60,972 nt of DNA from Oceanospirillaceae bacterium (GCA_013373085.1 JABXIM010000110.1:1-60972); one strand, 5' to 3'; counted from the first letter of the stretch, positions 37,281 through 46,143 are shown. Notes: generated from the letters alone by a model not told the origin. A program made the numbers and translations.

Positions 37281-38170
37281 CGGCAGGTCTCCTGGCGCCT
37301 TGTCGCGGCGCGGTTCAGGCAGTCGCGGGCAAGCCGCGCCTGATCGACGAGATCCGGCAGGGGCGGCAACTCGGCGTCCCATTCGATCAGCGTCGGTTTT
37401 GGGTCCAGTAATCGCAGGGCGCAGCAGTACAGGGACCAGACCTGGTCACAGACCGGCGAGGCATGGTCGTCGATCAGCAGCTCTCCATCCTCGAACTGCT
37501 TCAGGCTGTGGCCGGCCAGGTGAATCTCACCGACGCGGTCGGCTGGGATGGCCCTCAGGTAGGTCTCGGCATCGAAGCCGTGATTGAAGGCGGATACGAA
37601 GATATTGTTGATATCCAGCAGAATGCCGGCGCCGGTGCGTTCGGCGACTGTGGTCAGAAACTCCCATTCCGGAATGGTCGAATGACGATAGCGCAGGTAA
37701 CTGGACGGATTCTCGATCAGCAGCTGGCGTCCCAGGACGTGCTGCGCCTGATCGACGCGCCGGCAGAAATGATCCAGGGCCTCTTCGGTGTAGGGCAGTG
37801 GCAGCAGGTCGTTGAAGTGGATGCCCGATACGGCGCCCCAGCTGAGATGCTCCGATACCAGCCCCGGCTGTACCCGGTCGATCAGTTGCCGCAACTGCCG
37901 AAGATGCGGCTGGCTGAGCGGGTCGGTCGAGCCCAGTGACAGGCCTACGCCATGCAGGCTTACCGGATAGTACTCGCGGGCCCGCATCAGATAGTGGAGC
38001 GGAACGCCAGCGTTGCCGAAGAAATTCTCGGCGTGGACCTCAAGCCAGCCGACGGCGGGACGCGTCTGCAACAGCGCCTGCATATGGGGACTGCGCAGAC
38101 CGATTCCGGCATCGACCGGAATTGCGCCGTCGACGACTGGCGCTGGCGCGAGCGGTTTCAGAGGGTTCAT
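37277..38170 (-). CDS. bufB: BufB/HvfB-like multinuclear iron oxidative enzyme (MNIO, DUF692)
   Basis: 297 residues from the ATG at 38170 after AGGAG. The DUF692 TIM barrel is clear: VDAGIGLRSPHMQALLQTRPAVGWLEVHAENFF, YYPVSLHGVGLSLGS, VSEHLSWG, LLIENPSSYL, LLDINNIFVSAFNHG and EIHLAGHS supply the His/Glu/Asp iron ligands. MNIO enzymes oxidise cysteines of small precursor peptides, for example to thiooxazoles in bufferin-1, giving copper-binding products. The bufA-type precursor is two genes upstream and a DoxX gene lies between. Confidence 0.92.
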   Translation of the reverse strand: MNPLKPLAPAPVVDGAIPVDAGIGLRSPHMQALLQTRPAVGWLEVHAENFFGNAGVPLHYLMRAREYYPVSLHGVGLSLGSTDPLSQPHLRQLRQLIDRVQPGLVSEHLSWGAVSGIHFNDLLPLPYTEEALDHFCRRVDQAQHVLGRQLLIENPSSYLRYRHSTIPEWEFLTTVAERTGAGILLDINNIFVSAFNHGFDAETYLRAIPADRVGEIHLAGHSLKQFEDGELLIDDHASPVCDQVWSLYCCALRLLDPKPTLIEWDAELPPLPDLVDQARLARDCLNRAATRRQETCR

Positions 38171-38240
38171 CGGCAATCTCCTGAAGATATTGAAACGGCT
38201 GGGGCGATTCGGGAAATGAATGCCCCAACGTACCCCGACT

Positions 38241-38756
38241 TCAGTGACGGGCGCCCCGTCGTTTCGGGCCCAGGTAGGAGCCAATCAGCGCATCCAGGGA
38301 CAGCAGCCCCGGTCCGAAGCACAACGGCACCAGCAGCATCAATCCCCAGTACTGATGATCCTTGAGGCCGATCTCATTCAGGGTGGGATAGGAAATCACC
38401 GCCACGATATTGAACAGGAACAGCACCAGGGCGCTGAACCGGGTGGCCAGGCCCAGGGCCAGCAGTGCCGGCATCAGCAACTCCACGCCGGTGGCGAGAT
38501 AGGCCGCGAGTTCCGGCGGTAGCAACGGTACGCTGTATTCGTAGTTGAAGAGATAGAGGGTGGCATCCCAACTGGCGATCTTGGTCAGCCCCGCCTGCCA
38601 GAAAATGGCCGCAATCCAGAGTCGGAACAACAGGCTTACGGCGGGGCTGAACCGATCGAGGCCGCGACTGCTCCAGCGGATACCGCGTGCGATACGGGTA
38701 TGGATTGCCGTGCCGGCCGCGGCCGGCATGGGGGTGTCCGAGGGTATGGGATTCAT
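38241..38756 (-). CDS. DoxX-family membrane protein of the bufferin operon
   Basis: 171 residues from the ATG at 38756 after AGGAGG. Four helices: LFRLWIAAIFWQAGLTKIASW, LAAYLATGVELLMPALLALGL, FSALVLFLFNIVAVIS and YWGLMLLVPLCFGPG. DoxX proteins accompany many bufferin operons (bufD-type position). The function is probably redox or quinone-linked, but is unproven. It lies 70 bp before bufB. Confidence 0.85.
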   Translation of the reverse strand: MNPIPSDTPMPAAAGTAIHTRIARGIRWSSRGLDRFSPAVSLLFRLWIAAIFWQAGLTKIASWDATLYLFNYEYSVPLLPPELAAYLATGVELLMPALLALGLATRFSALVLFLFNIVAVISYPTLNEIGLKDHQYWGLMLLVPLCFGPGLLSLDALIGSYLGPKRRGARH

Positions 38757-38864
38757 AGGGGCAACCTCCTGGCGTGGTGACCGGAGCCGGTCCGGATCAC
38801 CACCCTTGGTTTGCAAACGATCCAGAAACGAGGGACGGGGACGTAACTTGGGGCCGTCGGCCGG

Positions 38865-39125
38865 TTACTTGGCGGTCAGCGAGCCACCGGCAATCTTGCT
38901 GCAGGTGCCCTTTGGCACGGCGATAAAGGCGTCACTCTGACGATCCTGCTTGGTCGTACCGGCGCAGGAACTGGTTGCGGTCTGGCAGTCATTCTTGCCC
39001 TTGGCGGCGACACCATAGCATTTTTCGAACTCCGGACTGTCGGCCTGGGCGGTGTTCAGAGTGACCATTCCAGCGGTGGAAAGGGCGAGAACGGCAGCGG
39101 TAATCAGTTGGGTGGAGACTTTCAT
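38865..39125 (-). CDS. bufA: Bufferin-1-type copper-binding peptide precursor (DUF2282)
   Basis: 86 residues. A signal peptide (MKVSTQLITAAVLALSTAGMV ... AQA) precedes a 58-residue core with four cysteines in the DUF2282 pattern: EKCYG, NDCQTA, SSCAGTT and KGTCSKI. In known bufferins the central cysteines are modified by the MNIO enzyme and the mature periplasmic peptide buffers excess copper. The ATG at 39125 follows GAGGAAA. It is the first gene of the minus-strand operon bufA-doxX-bufB-bufC. Confidence 0.92.
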   Translation of the reverse strand: MKVSTQLITAAVLALSTAGMVTLNTAQADSPEFEKCYGVAAKGKNDCQTATSSCAGTTKQDRQSDAFIAVPKGTCSKIAGGSLTAK

Positions 39126-39240
39126 GGTCATTTTCCTCAGGTAACGGTTGGGTATATGGCGAAGGTATAGGAGCCTGTCGCCATGGAACACAGTCTGAAG
39201 AAATCGGGCGGTCGCCAACATTCGCAATGACACCAGTTAT

Positions 39241-39268
39241 ACCTGCGGAAAACCGCAGTACCGCAGGT
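39241..39268. promoter_or_regulatory. Inverted repeat upstream of bufA
   Basis: ACCTGCGG (39241-39248) and CCGCAGGT (39261-39268) are exact complements, and an inner CTGCGG/CCGCAG pair overlaps. It lies 116 bp upstream of bufA and 111 bp upstream of the divergent small ORF. It may be an operator or a terminator for the plus strand. Confidence 0.5.
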
Positions 39269-39378
39269 AGCATACCGGGTTATTCGCGAGGGCCTGGACG
39301 GGTAATTTAAAGGTGAGCGAGTTCGTTTGGTTTCTGAACCGCGCAACGTCTGTACCGGGATAGCCGAGGAGGTCCGCC

Positions 39379-39729
39379 ATGCAAGTCTCGTATCAAGAGC
39401 CCGTCACCACAGGTCTCAGCCTTGCTGCGCTGCGCCAGGAAAATATTCGTTTCAAGGGCACTGGCGGTATCAGCGAGAACAGCCGGTCATTCGGTTTTCG
39501 CCCGGCATTCCTCGATACCCTGAGCGGCCGTACCTATCTTTCCCGTTTTGCCAACGGCGCGCCGGCTCCATTGCATCTGCTGGAGGGACTGCCAGCCGAA
39601 CTGGTGGTCAGCGGCGCGGGACGGGCGCTCCGGATTCGAGCGACCGTTATCTCCGGCTTCGTGCTCGACGGGCGTTTCTATACCCGGGATCAGGCCGCTG
39701 CCTATGCGCTTGAGGAACCTTTGCAGTGA
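39379..39729 (+). CDS. Hypothetical protein, divergent from the bufferin operon
   Basis: 116 residues with GAGGAGG about 8 bases upstream of the ATG, so translation is likely. No signal peptide, membrane segment or metal motif is visible. The sequence SLAALRQENIRFKGTGGISENSRSFGFRPAFLDTLSG followed by a beta-rich tail (LVVSGAGRALRIRATVISGFVLDGRFYTRDQA) does not match a family that I recognise. It shares the regulatory region with bufA. Confidence 0.65.
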   Translation: MQVSYQEPVTTGLSLAALRQENIRFKGTGGISENSRSFGFRPAFLDTLSGRTYLSRFANGAPAPLHLLEGLPAELVVSGAGRALRIRATVISGFVLDGRFYTRDQAAAYALEEPLQ

Positions 39730-39874
39730 TGAATGCCGGTCGTCATACCAGGCCGGGGTTTATACTGGAATTGACCGGACCCGCTGGCGCTAATCACTGA
39801 TGGCCCTATTGGCCGCAGCGGAGCAGGGGGCGGTGCCCAGGTCTCCATGACAGCTTGAGCGGGGAGCCGTCATC

Positions 39875-41770
39875 ATGTCGGACGCTGTGCCTGCCTTCAG
39901 CAATGCCGTTCTTCACTTCGACGACTGTGCGAAGCTGATCTATTTCAATCCGGAACTGCCGCTAACGCTGGGTTACGACGCCACGGCATTCAGCCTGATG
40001 CCCATTACCGGGCTGATTCCGGAGTTGACGCCCGAATGCATCGCCGCACTCTGGCGACAAACGACGGTCGAGGGCAGCGCCCGACTTCAAGGCCGGCTCG
40101 TGCCCCGGGAAGGGGGGCAAATTCCGGTCGATATCCGCTTCGGCCGAATCCAGTCTGACGGACAGACCCAGCTTTGCGCCTGCCTGCAACCGATGGTCGC
40201 GAGTAGCGAGGCCGAACGGTTGTTGCAGCTTGTCGTCCGGACCACCGCCAAAAGTACCGGCAGCGAATTCTTTCGCGTCCTTGCACGCTCCGTTGCCGAA
40301 GTCCTCCACGTGGACGGCGCCCTGATTACCGAGTGTCTGGATTTTCCAACCACCCGCGTACGCACGCTGGCCTACTGGACCGAGCGCACCTTTACCGGCG
40401 ATATCGAATATGACCTGGTGGATACGCCCTGCGACAAGGTGATCAAAGAAGGGCGGGTCTGTTTTTACGCCAATCGCATGTCTGAACGCTATCCCCAGGA
40501 CGTCGGAGTCGAAAGTTACCTGGGACTGCCGATCTTCGATGCCGACAATCGGCAGGTGATCGGTCATATGGCGTTCTACGATTCACAGGAGATGCCGGCC
40601 AGCTTCTACCACAAGGCGGTTTTCGATGTTTTCTGCGATCGCGCCAGTGCGGAGTTGCAACGGATGCAGGCGTTACGCAACCTGCAGCGTCAGGAACGGA
40701 AATATCGTCTGCTGGTGGAGAACCAGCAGGAACTGGTTGCACAGCTGGATCAAGACGGCCGGTTCGAGTTTGTGAGTCCATCACTCTGCGAGTTTTTCCT
40801 GCGTGATGAGGCGTCCCTGCTGGCGCGGCCCTTCGACGATCTGATCGAGGGTGCCAGCCAGCGACACCTCCGCGCCTGCTGGAAGTTGCTAGATTCGCCA
40901 CCGCACCGGACGGAATTCGAGCACCGGGTTTCTGATGCGCGAGGGGTACGCTGGCTTTCCTGGTCGCTGAAAGCGTCGATTGTGCACGGGGAGTTACAGA
41001 ATGTAGTGGCCGTGGGGCGTGACGTGACGGAACGCCGGGAGGCGGAAGAAAAGGCTCGCAGAACGTTGCAGGAACTGGCCCATCTCTCGCGTGTCAGTTC
41101 GATGGGCGAGATGGCGTCAGCCTTTGCGCATGAAATCAACCAGCCACTTTGCGCGATCCTGACCTACGCACAGGCCAGTCTCCGTCTGCTCGGTGGCAGC
41201 TCCAACGAAAGCGACGAGATCCGTCATGCGATGGAACGCGTTGCCGCCAACGCGGAATTGGCCGGCAATATCATTCAGCAGATGCGTAACTTCCTGCACA
41301 AGGGCGAGCCCGAGCTGATGGAAACCGATATTCTGGCGTTGTTGCAGGATTCGATAACGCTTGCCCGGGTGGAGCTGCGTGACGACGACATCGATATTCT
41401 GCTGCAGAGCGAACAGCCGCTGCCGCGGGTGCGCATCAATGCCACCCAGATCGAACAGGTCATCCTGAATTTTCTCCGCAACGCCCGGGACGCCATGAAA
41501 GCCGTCGGTCGCGCCGGTCAGATCAGGGTCATGGCACAGCGCAGTGCGCCGGGAGAATTGCAGGTCAGCGTGCTGGATCAGGGGCCCGGTATCGATCCGC
41601 AATTGCAGCATCGGATGTTCGAGCCGTTCGTCACCAGTAAATCCGCGGGCATCGGGATTGGTCTCTCAATCTGTAAATCGATTATCGAGGCCCATGGCGG
41701 ACGCGTTTGCGGATTCAACCATCCCGAGGGCGGCGCCTGCTTTCAACTGACGCTGCCATTAACCGAATAG
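39875..41770 (+). CDS. Sensor histidine kinase, FixL/DctB-like (PAS-GAF-PAS-HisKA-HATPase)
   Basis: 631 residues. A PAS-like start (1-115), GAF-like domain (about 120-275, including IFDADNRQVIGHMAFYD) and PAS domain (about 285-400, ending VVAVGRDVTERREAE) precede the kinase core. The phospho-acceptor is His419 in FAHEINQPLCAILTYAQ, typical of FixL/DctB-type kinases. N, G1 and G2 boxes are NFLRNARDAM, DQGPGID and GIGIGLSICKSIIEAHGG. No TM segment is present, so it is cytoplasmic, and the GAF domain suggests a small-molecule or redox signal. Its partner regulator starts 17 bp downstream. Confidence 0.92.
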   Translation: MSDAVPAFSNAVLHFDDCAKLIYFNPELPLTLGYDATAFSLMPITGLIPELTPECIAALWRQTTVEGSARLQGRLVPREGGQIPVDIRFGRIQSDGQTQLCACLQPMVASSEAERLLQLVVRTTAKSTGSEFFRVLARSVAEVLHVDGALITECLDFPTTRVRTLAYWTERTFTGDIEYDLVDTPCDKVIKEGRVCFYANRMSERYPQDVGVESYLGLPIFDADNRQVIGHMAFYDSQEMPASFYHKAVFDVFCDRASAELQRMQALRNLQRQERKYRLLVENQQELVAQLDQDGRFEFVSPSLCEFFLRDEASLLARPFDDLIEGASQRHLRACWKLLDSPPHRTEFEHRVSDARGVRWLSWSLKASIVHGELQNVVAVGRDVTERREAEEKARRTLQELAHLSRVSSMGEMASAFAHEINQPLCAILTYAQASLRLLGGSSNESDEIRHAMERVAANAELAGNIIQQMRNFLHKGEPELMETDILALLQDSITLARVELRDDDIDILLQSEQPLPRVRINATQIEQVILNFLRNARDAMKAVGRAGQIRVMAQRSAPGELQVSVLDQGPGIDPQLQHRMFEPFVTSKSAGIGIGLSICKSIIEAHGGRVCGFNHPEGGACFQLTLPLTE

Positions 41771-41787
41771 CGAGGAGGCTGGTCGTG

Positions 41788-42402
41788 ATGGAGGAACAGG
41801 TCCGGGTGTTCGTGATCGATGACGAACCGGACGTGCGCGAGGCGATGTCGATGCTGATGCGCTCCGTCGGATTGCAGGTCGAGACCTTCGCTAACGCGCT
41901 CGATTTTCTGAACCATTATCGGCAGGAGCGGCCTGGCTGCATAGTCGCGGATATTCGTATGCCGGGGATGAGCGGGTTGGAATTGCAGGAAAAGCTGAAC
42001 GCCATGGGGGCGACTATTCCGATGATATTCATTTCCGGTCACGCGGATGTGCCCACCGCAGTGAGGGCGATACAGGAAGGGGCACTGGATCTGCTGGAGA
42101 AGCCCTTCCGTGACCAGCATCTGCTCGACAAAGTGCAAAGCGCGATCCGACGGGACCTGGAGCTGCGCACCGAAGCTGAGGCCAGGGTACGGTTGCGTCG
42201 GCTCTACGACAGCCTGACGCCGCGGGAAAAGGAGGTCATGGTGGAAGTGGTGTCAGGCAAGATGAACAAGGTTATCGCCAGCGACCTCAACCTCAGTACC
42301 CGAACCGTGGAACTGCACCGCGCCAACCTGATGGACAAGTTGCAGGTACATTCGGTGGCGGACCTGGTACGGCTGGCGCAGGCGCTGGAGGAACACGGAT
42401 GA
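41788..42402 (+). CDS. FixJ/LuxR-type response regulator
   Basis: 204 residues from the ATG at 41788, with AGGAGG 9 bases upstream. The receiver domain has acidic residues near the N-terminus (IDDEPD), phospho-acceptor Asp55 in VADIRMPGMSG, the conserved Thr/Ser (FISGHAD) and Lys in EKPF. The C-terminal LuxR-type HTH reads LTPREKEVMVEVVSGKMNKVIASDLNLSTRTVELHRANLMDKL. It is the partner of the kinase. Targets are unknown; the flanking bufferin operon and AhpD-like gene are candidates. Confidence 0.92.
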   Translation: MEEQVRVFVIDDEPDVREAMSMLMRSVGLQVETFANALDFLNHYRQERPGCIVADIRMPGMSGLELQEKLNAMGATIPMIFISGHADVPTAVRAIQEGALDLLEKPFRDQHLLDKVQSAIRRDLELRTEAEARVRLRRLYDSLTPREKEVMVEVVSGKMNKVIASDLNLSTRTVELHRANLMDKLQVHSVADLVRLAQALEEHG

Positions 42403-42408
42403 TCGATG

Positions 42409-42428
42409 GGACCTGTTCGCAGGTTCCT
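42409..42428. mobile_element. Single right end of the GGGAACCT MITE family
   Basis: GGGACCTGTTCGCAGGTTCC immediately follows the response-regulator stop codon and abuts TA. It matches the family right end with one or two changes. No left end is present. Confidence 0.55.
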
Positions 42429-42531
42429 AAGCGTTAGTAACTCGGACGATTATGTGAAGATATAGCGATACACCTTATTTTGATTAGTACCAGACGAAAT
42501 AACGTCACATCTCGTATAGAGGACAGAAGCC

Positions 42532-42903
42532 ATGAACGACACCAGCCCGGGCGCCACTCCCTATCCGGACAGATTGCGGAATTTCGAGAAGAATTCCCGC
42601 AACCTTTCAGCCGCCCAGCCCGCTGTGATGAAGGCTTTTTGGGAGCTTCATACCACGGCTGTGGCCGATGGCGCTCTCGATACGAAAACCAAGGAGTTGA
42701 TTGCCCTGGCAATAAGTGTTGCCACACGCTGTGACGACTGCATTGCGCATCATACGTATGATGCGCTTGCGGCCGGCGCTACCCGGGATGAGATTGCGGA
42801 TGCACTGGGTGTCGCCATTCTTATGGGCGGGGGAACCAGCGTGGTCTATGCAACGCACGCGATCGAAGCGCTCGAACAATTCGCCGAACGTACCCGCGAG
42901 TAG
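42532..42903 (+). CDS. Carboxymuconolactone decarboxylase/AhpD-like family protein
   Basis: 123 residues. The AhpD-like core has Cys67-Asp-Asp-Cys70 followed by IAHHTYDAL, the peroxidase/thiol-disulphide motif, preceded by DTKTKELIALAISVATR. The helical C-terminus (GATRDEIADALGVAILMGGG) is typical. It likely acts as a thiol-dependent peroxidase or oxidoreductase. It is a single gene downstream of the FixLJ-like pair. Confidence 0.88.
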   Translation: MNDTSPGATPYPDRLRNFEKNSRNLSAAQPAVMKAFWELHTTAVADGALDTKTKELIALAISVATRCDDCIAHHTYDALAAGATRDEIADALGVAILMGGGTSVVYATHAIEALEQFAERTRE

Positions 42904-43044
42904 CAACGACACCTCGAATCCGAGGTTCAGCTCGCGCGCCGGGGATAACGTTTGCGCACGCGATCGGCCTGGGCGTTTCGAAAGGTGTCCAGGTCGTTCG
43001 TCTGCATAACCATTCTCTCGCCGCACTGCTGCAGCCTTGGAGAT

Positions 43045-43995
43045 TTATATCAGACGCGTGCGCTGTATCGTCTGATCCATCCGGTTGATCTGGTAGGCGG
43101 CCACAGAGATCAGCGCCACATAAACCGCGATCGCCAGCCATGTTGGCAGGCTCAGGTCTGTCAGTGACGAGACCAAAAACAGAAACGGGTAGTGGATCAG
43201 GAACAGGGGAAAAGCGAGATCGCTGAGCAGGCGTATGATCCCGCTGGCCGGCAGGTTGAACCTGAACCAGATGGCCCTTGGCAGTCTCAGTGCCAGGTAG
43301 AGGCCAAGACCAAACTCAAATAGACGGCATGGCGGGAACCAGTCTCCGGGACGCCCCGGCATAAAGCCATACTGTCGATAGAGCCAGCCTTCCGCCTCAT
43401 CCAGCAGCGACTGGTCGACAAAGGGAATACCCCACTGGCCGACATAATAGCGCGCAGTCAGGCTGATACAGAACAGGGCGGCGAGAGTTTGGTGCGGCCA
43501 GCGTTTCATGAATACCAGCATCAATGGCGCCAATGCATAAAGGCTCATGATCAGTGAAATGAACCAGCTTGGTGGGTTATATGGGCCGCCCCAGAGTCCC
43601 ATCCAGGCATAGAAGCCTGTCAGGCTGCCAATCAGGTCGGTCGTGAAGCCATTGGGGAACAGCTCAGGTATATCCCTCTCCAGCAGCCAGTCGCCCAGGG
43701 CATAACCCAGTAAGGCCAGCGGCAGGGACAGCCAGTATACCGGATATATCCGCATCACTTTCTTAAGCAGGTAGGCCGGGTAGCTTTCCTGCTTTGATGA
43801 GCCGCTCAAACCGGCCAGAATACCGGAGAGCAGCAGGAAAATCGTCACCCCCACGCCGCCGAGACTGACAAAATAGACATTTTCCCAACCGAAAAAATCG
43901 CCGCTTGAATGGCCAAGCAGCTGTCCGAAATGGGCGATAAATACCAGTAGAATGGCCAGAATACGCAGGCTGTCCAACAGGATCGAACGGTTCAT
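43045..43995 (-). CDS. Acyltransferase 3 family membrane protein
   Basis: 316 residues with about ten hydrophobic segments. Family hallmarks: MNRSILLDSLRILAILLVFIAHF (conserved R near TM1 and the catalytic His in the HF end), followed by SLGGVGVTIFLLLSG. These proteins acylate extracellular or cell-surface glycans (OafA/WecH type). No glycan biosynthesis genes are adjacent, so the acceptor is unknown. Confidence 0.87.
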   Translation of the reverse strand: MNRSILLDSLRILAILLVFIAHFGQLLGHSSGDFFGWENVYFVSLGGVGVTIFLLLSGILAGLSGSSKQESYPAYLLKKVMRIYPVYWLSLPLALLGYALGDWLLERDIPELFPNGFTTDLIGSLTGFYAWMGLWGGPYNPPSWFISLIMSLYALAPLMLVFMKRWPHQTLAALFCISLTARYYVGQWGIPFVDQSLLDEAEGWLYRQYGFMPGRPGDWFPPCRLFEFGLGLYLALRLPRAIWFRFNLPASGIIRLLSDLAFPLFLIHYPFLFLVSSLTDLSLPTWLAIAVYVALISVAAYQINRMDQTIQRTRLI

Positions 43996-44177
43996 GGTGA
44001 TGACCCATCACACGGCAACAAAAGGATAGGTCACACAGATTAAGCATCGTCAATGACAGTTTGACGGGAGGATCGAACCAAAGCCAAGCGACGGGGCATA
44101 CTCATCGGTGGGTGATGCGATGCCCGTCGTTGGCGGAAAACAGCGGGTTCCGTCATCGCGGCATCGCTGCATTTGGC

Positions 44178-45065
44178 CTACTGCTTCGATGCCTCGAAAA
44201 TACTCTGGATCGCCGCGTCGAGCGCGGCGTTGAACGCCTCGTCCGACTGCTGCGCCGTCAGGCCTTCGGTCAGGGCACGCGAGAAGCTTGCGATCATGCC
44301 GTGGTTCCGGGCGAGTTTTTCATTTGCCTGCGTCCGCGAATAGCCGCCCGACAGCGCCAGCACCCGCACGATGTTCGGGTGCTCGATGCACGCCCGGTAG
44401 AAATCGGCCTGTTCCGGCAGCGTCAGCTTGAGCATGACCTGCTGATCCGGCGACAAGGCATCGAGGTGCCGCAGGAGGCTGTCTTTCAGCATGGCCTCGG
44501 CCTGCGCCTTTTCCGGGCTGTTGATATCGACTTCGGGTTCGATGATCGGCACCAGTCCCCTGGCGAGGATGCGCTGGGCGATGACGAACTGCTGCTCGAC
44601 ATTCGCGCGGATGCCGCTTTCATCCGCGAGTTTGATCACCGATCGCATCTTGGTGCCGAAAATGCCGTTCGCCACTGCCCGGTCCAGCAGGGCGTCGAGT
44701 TCGGAGATCGGTTTCATCAGTTGCACGCCCTGTTCTTCCGTCGCCAGGCCCTTGTCGACCTTGAGAAAAGGTACGACCTGCTTGTCTTGCCACAGGTATT
44801 GTGCCGTCGGCTTGCCGTCGATCTGGCGGTCCATCGTGTTCTCGAACAGGATCGCACCGAGGATCCGATCGCCGCTGAACGCCGGACTGGTGATGATCCG
44901 GGAGCGCATCTGGTGAACCCGGTCGAACATCTGGTCGTCGCCCGAATAGTCGGTCTCGGGAATGCCGTAAAGACGCAGTGCTTTCGGGGTGCTGCCGCCG
45001 CTCTGATCGAGTGCCGCGATAAAACCTTTGGCGTTATGCACTTTTTCGAACTGCCGTTGATCCAT
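44178..45065 (-). CDS. Class I fructose-bisphosphate aldolase
   Basis: 295 residues from the ATG at 45065 (GAAGG 5-6 bases upstream); an in-frame ATG at 45077 is possible. It cleaves fructose 1,6-bisphosphate by a Schiff-base mechanism in glycolysis/gluconeogenesis. Signature regions: [52 protein letters not shown] (Schiff-base Lys region) and [11 protein letters not shown]. It is an isolated gene; class II enzymes are more common in this group. Confidence 0.92.
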   Translation of the reverse strand: MDQRQFEKVHNAKGFIAALDQSGGSTPKALRLYGIPETDYSGDDQMFDRVHQMRSRIITSPAFSGDRILGAILFENTMDRQIDGKPTAQYLWQDKQVVPFLKVDKGLATEEQGVQLMKPISELDALLDRAVANGIFGTKMRSVIKLADESGIRANVEQQFVIAQRILARGLVPIIEPEVDINSPEKAQAEAMLKDSLLRHLDALSPDQQVMLKLTLPEQADFYRACIEHPNIVRVLALSGGYSRTQANEKLARNHGMIASFSRALTEGLTAQQSDEAFNAALDAAIQSIFEASKQ

Positions 45066-45242
45066 GATGCCTTCCATGCGTTGTGGGTTGGAGGGGACTT
45101 TGGGCCGATGCATCAGTGTCGCAACGGAGGCTACCAGTATACGACCAGAATCGTCATCTCGCCGGCGGCGTGGATCGATGTGTCAACACAGGCGCCACAG
45201 TGAGCGTCTCGGAGGGAAGGGTTTGAGCCACTTTGCGCACTA

Positions 45243-45434
45243 AGGAACCTATTTGCACGCCAGGTTGTTAACATGACTGACAAATAGGTTTCCTACTTAT
45301 TTGTCAGTCACGCCACAAAAACGGGCGCAAGTGCGCGGACATGCTGTTTTTTGTGGCGTTTGCATTGTCCTGCGGCCAATGTTGAAGCATCCCATGCTTC
45401 ATGAATTAACCCGCCGGGTTAATAATAGGTTCCC
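45243..45434. mobile_element. TA-flanked multi-hairpin MITE, copy 2 (inverted relative to copy 1)
   Basis: Ends AGGAACCTATT and AATAGGTTCCC are inverted repeats, flanked by TA (45241-45242 and 45435-45436). Inside, in reverse orientation to 6434-6590, lie the same five hairpins: 45274-45286 with 45298-45310 (TGACTGACAAATA/TATTTGTCAGTCA), 45311-45322 with 45346-45358, 45363-45381, 45383-45401 and 45405-45423. Two stems differ in sequence from copy 1 but keep pairing. Confidence 0.85.
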
Positions 45435-45436
45435 TA

Positions 45437-45750
45437 ACGAATTCCTGGCGATACTTGGATCAGTCTGAAAACGCTTCGGTATTCACGTTGGTCTCATTAT
45501 GGTTCTTGATTTTGAAAGTCAGGGCTATCCCGTTTAAGAACTACTTTCACTTTAATTTGCGAAGACCCAATTTAAAGAAGGGTATACGACAACGGTAATA
45601 GGGTAAAACGACTAAAATATATTATACTTCAAAAGCTAATGATTCGTTGATGGACTATAAGTTTTTATTTGTGCGTATGGTTTTGATGCTGATTGAATAA
45701 TATTGGTTGTTCTGTTTTTTAAAGAATAATTAAAAACTACGGATAATATT
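45437..45750. other. AT-rich intergenic region
   Basis: Beyond the repeat, about 300 bases of low-GC sequence precede the NTF2-like gene. No gene is supported. The promoter of the NTF2-like gene is expected near 45680-45740. Confidence 0.4.
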
Positions 45751-46143
45751 ATGACTGATTCTAACAATATACATGATGCGATTGTCTCGGCAGACGAAAC
45801 ATTTATGGCTACCTTCAACCGGGGCGATGCAGCGGGTCTTGCGGCGCTCTATACGGAAAACGGCCAGTTCTTGCCGCCTAACAGTGATTTTGTCAAAGGC
45901 AGGCAGGCCATCCAGGCGACATTTCAGGCGATCATGGACTCGGGTGTCAAAGCGATCCGGCTGGAAGCCCTCGAGGTGGAGGGATACGGCGACACAGCGT
46001 CTGAAGTTGGCACCTATGCCCTGGAGAATGAAAGTGGTGAGGTCATGGATAGGGGCAAGTTCCTTGTCATCTGGAAACAGGAGTCCGGACAGTGGAAGCT
46101 GCACCGTGACATGATTAACAGCAGCATGCAGGCTTCGGAGTAG
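45751..46143 (+). CDS. NTF2-like/SnoaL-type small protein
   Basis: 130 residues in the DUF4440/SnoaL fold group: an N-terminal helix pair (AIVSADETFMATFNRGDAAGLAALYTENGQFLPP), then the curved beta-sheet ending FLVIWKQESGQWKLHRDMINSS. These proteins are cone-shaped ligand-binding or isomerase-like domains, and the substrate is unknown. It lies in a lower-GC region and is followed 91 bp later by the DUF488 gene. Confidence 0.82.
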   Translation: MTDSNNIHDAIVSADETFMATFNRGDAAGLAALYTENGQFLPPNSDFVKGRQAIQATFQAIMDSGVKAIRLEALEVEGYGDTASEVGTYALENESGEVMDRGKFLVIWKQESGQWKLHRDMINSSMQASE

